A stretch of 64,000 nt of DNA from Nitrospirillum viridazoti CBAmc. GTDB taxonomy: Bacteria; Pseudomonadota; Alphaproteobacteria; Azospirillales; Azospirillaceae. The translations under genes were made by a program, and so were the position numbers. Location of the stretch: contig NZ_CP022112.1 in NCBI RefSeq assembly GCF_000730165.1, positions 1,032,001-1,096,000 of the forward strand. Direction: 5' to 3'. The notes under the pieces were generated by a model. That model searched no databases, was not told the DNA's origin, and saw only the letters and a list, made by a program, of their open reading frames with translations. Shown piece by piece: positions 27,944 through 36,644 of the stretch (position 1 is the first letter of the stretch; every line of letters begins with the position of its first letter).

Positions 27944-29730
27944 TGACCAACCCTCCGCCCGTGCTGGATGAACGCGCCCGCCAGGCGCACGCGGCCCTGG
28001 ACCGGCGGCAAGAGGCAATCGCCGTCCCCGGCGTGGTCGACCTGCTGCTGCGATGGTCCGGCGACCAGCCGGCGGCACCGGCACTGTCAGACGGCGAAGC
28101 CGTGTTGAGCTATGCCGAATTCCGCCGCCAGGTGGACCATCTGGCCCGTCATCTGCGCCAGGAGGGCGTGACGGCGGAACGGCGCGTGGCCCTGGTCATG
28201 CCGCGCGGGACGCCCCTGGTCCTCGCGCTGTGGGCGGTGCTGCGCGCCGGGGGCGCCTACGTCCCCATCGACCCCGCCTGGCCGGAGGCGCGGCGTAAGT
28301 CCACCCTGGCGGCCGCCCAGCCCCACCGGGTGATGACGGCGGCGGAAGTGGCCCATCTGCTGAACCAGCCGGCACCGGAGGCCGCTCTGCCGCTGCCGGA
28401 CGGGCGGGACGCAGCCTATGTCATCTTCACCTCCGGTTCCACCGGCGCGCCCAAGGGCGTGGTGGTGGAACATGCCCAGCTGGCCGCCTATGTCGCCGCC
28501 GTCACCCAGGCCCTGGATTTGGCCGGCAACCGGCGCTTCGCCTTGTCCTCCACCGTCGCGGCCGACCTGGGCAACACTACCCTGTTCGGCGCGATGGCCG
28601 TCGGCGGCTGCCTGGTGGTGGCGGACGAGGCGGCCATGACCGATGGAACGGCCTTCGCCCGCTTCATCGCCAGACAGGACATCGACTGTCTGAAGATCGT
28701 GCCGTCGCACCTCGCGGCCCTGCTGGATACCGCCACCCCCCGTCTGCCCCGCACCCTGGTGCTGGGCGGGGAACGGGCAGCGGCCACGCTGCTGTCCACC
28801 ATCCGGGCGCTGGACTCCGGGGTGCGCGTCTTCAACCACTACGGCCCCACGGAAACCACCGTGGGCGTGATGGTGCACGCCCTGGACGCGGGGGGGGCCA
28901 TCCCGGACGGCCTGCCGCTGGACCGCGTGCTGGCCGGCAGCGTGGTGCGCCTGCTGGACGCCGCCGGACACCCCGTTCCGCTGGGGGCGGTGGGCGAAGT
29001 GCACATTGGCGGTGCCCAAGTCGGCCGGGGCTATCTCGACCGGCCGGACGACCCCGCGTTCATCGACGATCCGCTGGTCCCCGGCCAACGCCTCTACCGC
29101 ACCGGCGACCTGGCCCGCCTGCTGCCCGAGGGCGGCCTGCGCCTGGTCGGCCGGGCGGATGACCAGGTCAAGGTCCGCGGCTTCCGCGTGGAACCGGCGG
29201 AGATCGAGGCGGCGGCCCTGGCCCAACCGGGCGTGCGGCAGGCGGCCGTGCGCCCCTGGGGGGAGGGCGCCGATCTGCGGCTGGTGTTGTACGTGACCGG
29301 CGGGGGGGATATCGACGCCCTGCGCGCCGCCCTGAAGCAACGCCTGCCCGACGCCCTTGTCCCCACCCACGTGATGGCGATGCCGGCCCTGCCCCGCCTG
29401 GGCAACGGCAAGGTGGACCGCAGCGCCTTGCCACCGCCCGAGGCAGCCCCCGCGACGGCGCCGGAAACCGCCGGGGATCCGCTGGAGATTATGGTGGCTG
29501 GCCTGGTGGCCGCGCTGCTGGAACGGGACGCGGTGGGGCGGACAGACAACCTGTTCGACCTGGGTTTCCATTCCCTGCTGGTCATCAAGCTGGTCGCCCG
29601 CCTGCGCCGACGCCTAGGCGTGGAGATCGCCCCCGCCCTGGTCTTCGACCACCCCACGGTGGCCGCCGTGGCGGACCAGCTGCGCACGCTGGGCGCCGAC
29701 CCGGACGCCGCGCGACAGGCCGTGGCCTGA
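27943..29730 (+). CDS. Stand-alone NRPS A-T didomain (predicted Asp)
   Basis: 595 aa from the ATG at 27943 (GGAGG seven bases before it; the ATG overlaps the upstream TGA). The adenylation domain has FTSGSTGAPKGVV near residue 163, HYGPTETT near 302, and GDLARLL and GRADDQVKVRGFRVE. The carrier Ser is in LGFHSL near 541. Specificity residues read by eye are DLTKVGHVGK, identical to the Asp code of A1 in the preceding protein. It has no C domain and follows a protein ending C-hydroxylase, so it likely supplies the missing A-T of a split third module. The fused hydroxylase would then act on its Asp-loaded carrier. Confidence 0.92.
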   Translation: MTNPPPVLDERARQAHAALDRRQEAIAVPGVVDLLLRWSGDQPAAPALSDGEAVLSYAEFRRQVDHLARHLRQEGVTAERRVALVMPRGTPLVLALWAVLRAGGAYVPIDPAWPEARRKSTLAAAQPHRVMTAAEVAHLLNQPAPEAALPLPDGRDAAYVIFTSGSTGAPKGVVVEHAQLAAYVAAVTQALDLAGNRRFALSSTVAADLGNTTLFGAMAVGGCLVVADEAAMTDGTAFARFIARQDIDCLKIVPSHLAALLDTATPRLPRTLVLGGERAAATLLSTIRALDSGVRVFNHYGPTETTVGVMVHALDAGGAIPDGLPLDRVLAGSVVRLLDAAGHPVPLGAVGEVHIGGAQVGRGYLDRPDDPAFIDDPLVPGQRLYRTGDLARLLPEGGLRLVGRADDQVKVRGFRVEPAEIEAAALAQPGVRQAAVRPWGEGADLRLVLYVTGGGDIDALRAALKQRLPDALVPTHVMAMPALPRLGNGKVDRSALPPPEAAPATAPETAGDPLEIMVAGLVAALLERDAVGRTDNLFDLGFHSLLVIKLVARLRRRLGVEIAPALVFDHPTVAAVADQLRTLGADPDAARQAVA

Positions 29731-29766
29731 CACCCCCTGCCCCATTTATTGATGGTCTAGATCCCC

Positions 29767-32700
29767 ATGGCCCAGACGACCTTGGACATCGCCCAGCGCT
29801 TCGCCCAGTTGCCGCCGGAAAAGCGGCAGGCGTTCCTGGAGGCGCTGGCCGCCCGGGGAATGCCCTTCACCCGCCTGCCCATTCCCCCCCGCGGGGAAGG
29901 GGCGGCACCGGTGATGTCGGCGGCGCAGCGGCGGCTGTGGGCCCAAGCGCAGCTGGACTCCACCTCCACCGCCTACACCATGCCGGACGTCTTTCGCCTG
30001 CGCGGCACGCTGGACATCGCGGCGCTGCAAACGGCGCTGAACGGGCTGGTGATCCGCCACGCCATCCTGCGAACCATTTACCAGCCCGATGGCAATGGCG
30101 GCGCCTGGCCTGTGACATTACCGCCCAATGGCGTGACGCTGGGTCATACCGACCTGAGTAACCAGGCGGATGCCGAAACGGCAGCGTGGGCAGTGGTGGA
30201 GGACATTATCACTCGCCCCTTCGACCTGGCGGCCGAGGCGCCGCTGCGGGCCCATCTGCTGACCCTGGCGGCGGAGGAGCACTGGCTGGTGGTGGCGCTT
30301 CACCACATCGCAGCCGACGGCACCTCCCTGCCCCTGGCCATGGCTGATCTGGCGGCGGGATATGCGGCGGCGCGGCACGGCACGGCGCAAGCGGGACCGG
30401 CGACCCTGCAGTACGCCGATGCTGTCACTTGGCAAGCCCTGTGGCTGGAGGCGGGGGAGGCGGATCGTCAGCGGGCGTATTGGCACGCCCGGATGGCCGA
30501 CGCGCCCCCGCCCTTGGCGCTGCCAGCGGATGGCGCCCGGGGTGGGGTGTCGGCGGAGGGGCAGATGGCCGGCGCGGAATGCGCCGTGACCCTGCCGCCG
30601 GCCCTGGCCGACGACCTCCGCCGCCTGGCGCGGGACCACGGGCACACACTGTTCACCGTGCTGCTTTCCGCCTACGCGCTGCTGCTGGCGCGCTTGGCGG
30701 GCCAAGACGAGGTGGTCGTCGGCATCCCCGCGGCCGGCCGCCGGCAGCGGGAGGCCGAGGGCCTGATCGGCTGTTTCGTGAACACCCTGCCGGTGCGTTT
30801 GCGCCTGGACGATCGCGCCGGCTTTTCCACCCTCATGCCCCAGGTGGCGGGGGCCGTGGCGGCAGCGCTGGACCACCAGGACCTGCCGTTGGAGGACATC
30901 GCCGTCCTGGCGCCCGCGCGCGACGGCCAGCCACTGGTGCAGGTCATGTTCGACCACGCCCCCGCCCCCCTGGGCGCGCTGGCCATGGACGGCATCGCGG
31001 TGGAGGTCTTGCCCCTACCCGTCCGCACCGCCAAGTTCGAGCTGGCGCTGGGCAGCGTGGAACAGGCGGATGGCGCCATCCTGGGCCGGCTGGCCTATCG
31101 TACGGCCCTGTTCACGGACAAGTCCGCGCAGCGGGTGGCGGAGCGCTGGCGGGCCCTGCTAACCCAGGCGGTGGCTTCACCCAACAAGCCCATCGGGACG
31201 TTGGACCCGCGCACCCCGGCGGAGACGGCGGCCATTGCCGCCTGGCACCGCGATCCCGCCTGGGCCCTGCCGCCACCCCCGGCCGTGCCGCTGCTGATCG
31301 CCCGCCATGCAGTGACCCGGCCGGACGCGCCCGCCGTGCTGTTCGGCGATAGCGTGCTGACCTTCGGCGCCCTGAACCGCCGCGCCAACCGCCTGGCCCG
31401 CCGCCTGCGCATCCTGGGCGCGGGGCCGGAGGTACGGGTCGGCGTCTGCCTCAACCGCACACCGGACCTGATCGTCACCCTGCTGGCGGTGATGAAGTCG
31501 GGCGCCGCCTTCGTGCCCCTGGACCCGGCTTATCCCCTGGAGCGGCTGCGCGCCATCCGTGAGGCCGCCGGCCTGGCGCTGATGGTGGGCGCCATACCGC
31601 TGGACGACCTGCCCACCCTGGCCGGTCCGAATGACGGCACGGACGGGGAGGATGACGGCGACCTGGGTTTGACACCCCACCCGCGCAGCCTCGCCTACAT
31701 CATCCACACCTCCGGCTCCACCGGCGTGCCCAAGGGAGTGGCGGTGGAGCACGGGGCCCTGGCCATGCATTGCGTCGCCACCGCCGCCCTCTACGACATG
31801 ACGGCCGGCAGCCGCGAGCTTCACTTCCTTTCCTTCACCTTCGACGGCGCGCATGAGCGCTGGATGACCGCCCTGACCCAGGGCGGCAGCCTGGTGTTGC
31901 GCGACGACAGTCTGTGGACGGCGGAGCAGACCTATGAGGCCATCCGCCGCCACGGCGTCACCCATGCCGGCTTCCCGCCCAAATATCTGCAGCAGCTGGC
32001 CGCCTGGGCAGAGACCCAGGGCGACCCGCCACCCGTCCACCTCTATTCCTTCGGGGGCGAGGCCATGCCGCGCGCGGGGCTGGAGCGATTGTTCGCCGCC
32101 CTGCGCCCCCGCCGCGCCATCAACGGCTATGGCCCCACGGAAACGGTGGTGACGCCCCTGGTGTGGAAGGGCGACGGCGCCAGCCTGCCCGACACGCCCT
32201 ATGTCCCCATCGGCCGGCCGGTGGGCGACCGCGCCGCCCATGTCCTGGACGGCGACCTGCGGCCCGTGCCCATCGGCGCGGTGGGGGAACTGTGGATTGG
32301 CGGCAGCGGCCTGGCCCGGGGCTATGTCGGCCAGCCGGCCGCCACCGCGGCCCGTTTCATCCCCGACCCCTTCGGCGATCCCGGTGCCCGGCTATACCGC
32401 ACCGGCGACCTGGCCCGCTGGCGCGAGGATGGCACGGTGGAATATCTGGGCCGCCGCGATACCCAGGTGAAGGTGCGGGGATTCCGTGTGGAGCCGGGGG
32501 AGATCGAGGCGCAGTTAATCGCCCAAGCCGGTATCCACCAGGCCGTGGTGGTGGCCGACGAGACGGGCGGCATCACCCGCCTGGTGGGCTATGTGGTGCC
32601 AGCTGCCGGCGCCGAAGTGGACGTGGCCGCCCTCACCGCGCGGCTGGCCCAGGTGCTGCCCACCCACATGGTGCCGGCCCGGCTGATATCCATTCCCATC

Positions 32701-35667
32701 CTGCCGGTAACCACGGCCGGCAAGCTGGACCGCGCCGCCCTACCTGCCCCACGGTGGGAGACGGACGGCCAGGTTGCCCCGCGTGACGCGCGAGAGGCGA
32801 CACTGGCCCGCCTGTGGGCCGACGCGCTGGGGCAGGCGACGGTGGGTGTGACCGACAACTTCTTCGAGATCGGTGGCGATTCCATCCTGGCGCTGCAGAT
32901 CGTGGCCCGCGCCCGGGCCCAGGGTCTGCGCTTCACGCCCAGGCAGCTGTTCGACCGCCAGACCATCGCGGCGCTGGCTCCGGTGGTTGAGGTGACTAGC
33001 GAGGTGGCGCAGGAGCTGCCCGTGCCGGACGGCCCCTCGCCCCTCACTCCGATCCAGGCCTGGTTCTTCGGCCAGCCCATCCCCCGTCGCCAGCGGTGGA
33101 ACCAGTCGGTGCTGCTGGCCTGCGACAGGTTGCTGGACCGGGACACCCTGGCAGGCGCCATGGCGGCGCTGGGCCATCATCACGACGCCCTGCGCCTGCG
33201 CTTCCATCAGGACGCCGATGGCGCCTGGACGCAAAGCCACGCCGCCGAGGCAGGCATCGTCCTGGATGAGGGCACGGCGCAAACCGTGGCTGACGTCACC
33301 CGCCTGTGTGATGAGGCCCAGGACGGGCTGGACCTGGGGCAAGGCCCCCTGATGCGGGCCCGCCTGATTTGTCTGCCGGACGGCGCCCAGCGCCTGTTCC
33401 TGGTGGCGCACCATCTGGTGGTGGACGGCGTGTCCTGGCGCGTGCTGCTGGATGACCTGCGGGCGCTGACCACCGGCCCCTGCCTGGACCGGACCCTACC
33501 AGCCCGCACCGCCCCCTTCGCGGTGTGGGCGCGGCGGCTGGCCGAACTGGCCCAGGCGCCAGCGATACGGGCGCAATTGTCCTTCTGGCAGGCGGCACTG
33601 GACACGTCGCCGCTGCCGGTGGACCGGCCGGGCGCGCCCAATACCCGCCGCCACGCCGTCACCCGCACCCTGCGCCTGGATGCGGAGCGCACCCAGGCCC
33701 TGCTGACCACGGCCCCCGCCGCCTATCGCACCCGCATCGACGTATTGCTGCTGGCGGCCGTGGCCGAGGCGGTGCGACGGACCTGGAAGCGAGCGGCAGT
33801 CACCGTGCACCTGGAGGGACATGGGCGGGAGCCGCTGTTCCCCGAACTGGACCTGGAACGCACGGTGGGCTGGTTCACCAGCGTCTATCCCGTGCGGCTG
33901 CAGGCCGGCGACGGGTGGGACGGGACCGTGCGTCAGGTGAAGGAAGCCCTGCGCGCCGTACCGGACGGCGGCATCGGTTTCGGCCTGCTGCGCCATTTGG
34001 CCGACGATGCCGCGACGCGCGACGCGCTGGCGGCATCCGTGTCCCTGTCCTTCAATTACCTGGGCCAATTCGACGGGGTGATGCGCGACGGCCCCTGGCG
34101 CGCGGCGACCGAGGAGTGCGGCGGCGGCACCGACCCAGACGCCCCCCTGGGTGCCCTGCTGTCGGTGGATGGCCAGATCCTGGATGGAGTGCTGGCCCTG
34201 CATGTGCGCCACAGCACCGCCCTGTTCCGCCAGGACACGGCGGCGGCCTTCCTGGCGGCATACGAGGACGCGCTGGCCGGCGTTATCGACCATTGCCTGG
34301 CGAAAGGCGCCGGCCAGGTCACGCCGTCCGACTTCCCGCTGGTGAGCCTGACCCAGGCGCAGCTTGACGCCCTGCCGGTGCCGGCGCCCGACATCGCCGA
34401 CATCCTGCCGGCCACGGCACTCCAGGCCAGCATGGCGCGGCACAGCCGCCTGTACCCGGACAGCGACGCCTACAGGGTGCAGGTCTGGGCCCTGATCGAT
34501 GGGCTGGACCCGGCGCGCATGGCAACCGCATGGAAGGCCGTGATCGAGCGTTGCGACATCTTGCGGGCGGGCTTCGCCTGGCCGCAGGGGGAGGCTGAGC
34601 CGCCGGTGCTGGTCGTGCGCCGCACGGTGCGGTTGGAGGTCCTCTCTCCGGACTGGCGGGGCGAGGCCGACATCGACGTCGCCTGGAACACCCACCGGGA
34701 TGCGGAGTGGCGCCGTGGTTTCGCGCTGGAGCAGGCGCCGCTGATGCGCCTGACCCTGGCGCGCACGGGGGCACGGCAGTACCGCTTCCTCTGGACCTGG
34801 CACCATGCGCTGCTGGACGGGTGGAGCATGTCGCGCCTGCTGGGTGATATCCTGCGGCTGTACGATGGAGAATCACCGCCCGCCCCCGCCGGCCGCCTGC
34901 GCGATGTGGCTGCTTGGAAACAGCGCCAGGACGCCGGCGCCGCCGAGGCCTTCTGGAATGCCGAGCTGGCGGCCCTGCCCGCACCAACCCGGCTGCGCGA
35001 CCATCTGGTCCCGCCGGCCACAGCCGAAGCCAATGGCTCGGTGGAGCGCGAATTGGATGAAGACGCCGTGCGCCGGCTGAACGCGGCGGCGGCGCGGGAG
35101 CGGGTAACCCTGAATACCCTGGTGCAGGCCGGCTGGCTGCGGGTGCTGTCCCGGATGACGGGCCAACGCACCGTGGCCTTCGGCGCCACCATGTCGGGCC
35201 GCACCCTGGACGTCCCTGACATCGACAGCGTCATGGGCCTGCTGGCGGGCACCCTGCCCGTGGTCCACACGCTGACCGAAGGCGTGGCGGAGGGGAAGGA
35301 CGCCGGCGACACCCTGCGCCGGCTGTTCGACCAGAACCTGCGATTACGCCAGTTCGAGCACGCTCCGCCGCCTGCCCTGCAATCCTGGAACGATCCGGCC
35401 GACGCCCCTTTCGACAGCACGCTGGTGTTCGAGAACTATCCGGTGGACGAGGCCTTGCGCCACGAGGTGCGCGGCGAGGTCAGCTTCAGCGACGTCAGCA
35501 ACCGGGGCCGCCTCAGCTATCCCCTGGCCCTGGTGATCGTCCCCGGTGCGACCCTGGTGCTGCGCCTGGAATATTGCGGCCGGACGGTCGGGGCGGCGAA
35601 TGCCAGTGCGCTGGTGGACGATTTGGCTACCGCAATCGTGCAGTTCTCAGCAAACTGCGGCGATTGA
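29767..35667 (+). CDS. NRPS C-A-T-E-C, hydroxamate amino acid module with terminal C domain
   Basis: 1966 aa. C1 (about 45-480, HHIAADG near 179); A (about 510-1000, HTSGSTGVPKG near 646, GYGPTETV near 788); T (GGDSI near 1038, the form typical before E domains); E (about 1085-1520, HHLVVDGVSWR near 1215, EGHGRE near 1350, FNYLGQ); terminal C (about 1540-1960, WHHALLDGWS near 1678, with D-donor-type TLNTLVQAGW). Specificity residues read by eye are DGEGSGGVTK, in the DGE..VTK group that I associate with N-hydroxy-Orn or Lys derivatives. The N-hydroxylase and acetyltransferase in the locus support this. The protein ends in a complete C domain with no A, T or thioesterase after it. Confidence 0.92.
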   Translation: MAQTTLDIAQRFAQLPPEKRQAFLEALAARGMPFTRLPIPPRGEGAAPVMSAAQRRLWAQAQLDSTSTAYTMPDVFRLRGTLDIAALQTALNGLVIRHAILRTIYQPDGNGGAWPVTLPPNGVTLGHTDLSNQADAETAAWAVVEDIITRPFDLAAEAPLRAHLLTLAAEEHWLVVALHHIAADGTSLPLAMADLAAGYAAARHGTAQAGPATLQYADAVTWQALWLEAGEADRQRAYWHARMADAPPPLALPADGARGGVSAEGQMAGAECAVTLPPALADDLRRLARDHGHTLFTVLLSAYALLLARLAGQDEVVVGIPAAGRRQREAEGLIGCFVNTLPVRLRLDDRAGFSTLMPQVAGAVAAALDHQDLPLEDIAVLAPARDGQPLVQVMFDHAPAPLGALAMDGIAVEVLPLPVRTAKFELALGSVEQADGAILGRLAYRTALFTDKSAQRVAERWRALLTQAVASPNKPIGTLDPRTPAETAAIAAWHRDPAWALPPPPAVPLLIARHAVTRPDAPAVLFGDSVLTFGALNRRANRLARRLRILGAGPEVRVGVCLNRTPDLIVTLLAVMKSGAAFVPLDPAYPLERLRAIREAAGLALMVGAIPLDDLPTLAGPNDGTDGEDDGDLGLTPHPRSLAYIIHTSGSTGVPKGVAVEHGALAMHCVATAALYDMTAGSRELHFLSFTFDGAHERWMTALTQGGSLVLRDDSLWTAEQTYEAIRRHGVTHAGFPPKYLQQLAAWAETQGDPPPVHLYSFGGEAMPRAGLERLFAALRPRRAINGYGPTETVVTPLVWKGDGASLPDTPYVPIGRPVGDRAAHVLDGDLRPVPIGAVGELWIGGSGLARGYVGQPAATAARFIPDPFGDPGARLYRTGDLARWREDGTVEYLGRRDTQVKVRGFRVEPGEIEAQLIAQAGIHQAVVVADETGGITRLVGYVVPAAGAEVDVAALTARLAQVLPTHMVPARLISIPILPVTTAGKLDRAALPAPRWETDGQVAPRDAREATLARLWADALGQATVGVTDNFFEIGGDSILALQIVARARAQGLRFTPRQLFDRQTIAALAPVVEVTSEVAQELPVPDGPSPLTPIQAWFFGQPIPRRQRWNQSVLLACDRLLDRDTLAGAMAALGHHHDALRLRFHQDADGAWTQSHAAEAGIVLDEGTAQTVADVTRLCDEAQDGLDLGQGPLMRARLICLPDGAQRLFLVAHHLVVDGVSWRVLLDDLRALTTGPCLDRTLPARTAPFAVWARRLAELAQAPAIRAQLSFWQAALDTSPLPVDRPGAPNTRRHAVTRTLRLDAERTQALLTTAPAAYRTRIDVLLLAAVAEAVRRTWKRAAVTVHLEGHGREPLFPELDLERTVGWFTSVYPVRLQAGDGWDGTVRQVKEALRAVPDGGIGFGLLRHLADDAATRDALAASVSLSFNYLGQFDGVMRDGPWRAATEECGGGTDPDAPLGALLSVDGQILDGVLALHVRHSTALFRQDTAAAFLAAYEDALAGVIDHCLAKGAGQVTPSDFPLVSLTQAQLDALPVPAPDIADILPATALQASMARHSRLYPDSDAYRVQVWALIDGLDPARMATAWKAVIERCDILRAGFAWPQGEAEPPVLVVRRTVRLEVLSPDWRGEADIDVAWNTHRDAEWRRGFALEQAPLMRLTLARTGARQYRFLWTWHHALLDGWSMSRLLGDILRLYDGESPPAPAGRLRDVAAWKQRQDAGAAEAFWNAELAALPAPTRLRDHLVPPATAEANGSVERELDEDAVRRLNAAAARERVTLNTLVQAGWLRVLSRMTGQRTVAFGATMSGRTLDVPDIDSVMGLLAGTLPVVHTLTEGVAEGKDAGDTLRRLFDQNLRLRQFEHAPPPALQSWNDPADAPFDSTLVFENYPVDEALRHEVRGEVSFSDVSNRGRLSYPLALVIVPGATLVLRLEYCGRTVGAANASALVDDLATAIVQFSANCGD

Positions 35668-36078
35668 AGCAGTCGACCACTCCAGGGTGGCGAACTCGAC
35701 GGCCTCCAAGGTTCGCCGGGGCCCCGGCGATGGATCACTTCGGCCTTGCAGAGGCGGCCAGGTCCTCGCTGTAGCGAATAGACACATTTGGCAACATAGG
35801 CGAAGCCGCCCCGCAGATCGGCCCGATGCCGGAAACGCCCCCGGCGATCAGCGATGAACCTAAAAAAGGGAGGGCGTCGCTTCACCTACAGCCTGGCCGG
35901 CCGTGTGTTCGAAATTGGGGAGCCGTTCAGCCGCCTGCGGCAGCCTGTGAATCGGCATGGAGTAATTAGCGCTCGTTGGGTATTAGAACCGCGGTAGCTC
36001 GACACGCCCGCCCAAGCGTAAGCGTGCATTCAGGGTCCTCATGGGCCGACTATCCTTCTTAAGCGAAAAGGCGGATCC
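35668..36078. other. Gene-free gap after the NRPS operon
   Basis: 411 bp with no credible gene. It contains an 18-bp perfect palindrome, TCGCCGGGGCCCCGGCGA (35713-35730), without a loop. Short open frames read across it, but they have no start context or recognisable motif. I see no clear T-run terminator for the NRPS operon. Confidence 0.5.
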
Positions 36079-36594
36079 TCAGGCGGCGGCGCGCGCCGCC
36101 GCGGCCAGCGCGTCGAAGCCGGCACCGATTTGCCGGCCGGGGTCGCTGCCCCGCTCCGCCTCTTCATAGACCGCAACAAGGGCCGCCTCGACCCAAACTT
36201 CCGGATATTTCACCTCCGGCTCTCCGCGCCCTTCCGCCAGCGTGCGGTCCAGCAGCAGCATGCAGAGGAAGGCATCGGCCAGGGTCTCTCCGTCGTCCTG
36301 CGCGGAGGTGAAGATCTCCTCGAACATCCGGGCGTGGGCCTCGGCCATCGCCTGCTCGAAGGCCTGATCCGGATCGCCGCCGCCGAGGACGGAGTCCAGG
36401 AAAGGCTCCAGGGCGATCAGCGTCAGGGGTTCGATCAGCTCGTCGGGCCAGCCGTCGCGGGCTGCGGCGTCGGCTGCCACGGTCAGGAACTCGCCCGAGA
36501 GTTCGTCGATGACCTCCTGGGTCTCCTGGTCGATGGCGGCGACCGCGGGTGCGCCGGCGGGGTCTTGTCTCTCAGCCGGATGATTGTCGGTCAC
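36079..36594 (-). CDS. Acidic hypothetical protein, partner of the upstream gene
   Basis: 171 aa from a GTG start with GGAGA at good spacing. It is very acidic and Ala-rich (ELIEPLTLIALEPFLDSVLGGGDPDQAFEQAM, EEAERGSDPGRQIGAGFDALAAAARAAA), with no signal peptide or transmembrane helix. Much of it looks helical. I do not recognise a family. It follows the 413-aa gene by 50 bp on the same strand, so the two probably form an operon. The acidic charge next to a Lys/Ala-rich partner would suit a chaperone or an immunity-like binder, but nothing proves this. Confidence 0.7.
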   Translation of the reverse strand: MTDNHPAERQDPAGAPAVAAIDQETQEVIDELSGEFLTVAADAAARDGWPDELIEPLTLIALEPFLDSVLGGGDPDQAFEQAMAEAHARMFEEIFTSAQDDGETLADAFLCMLLLDRTLAEGRGEPEVKYPEVWVEAALVAVYEEAERGSDPGRQIGAGFDALAAAARAAA

Positions 36595-36644
36595 GGGGAA
36601 TCTCCTTCAGGGCGTTTCGGCCGCTCGGCCGGGGAACTGGCTGG

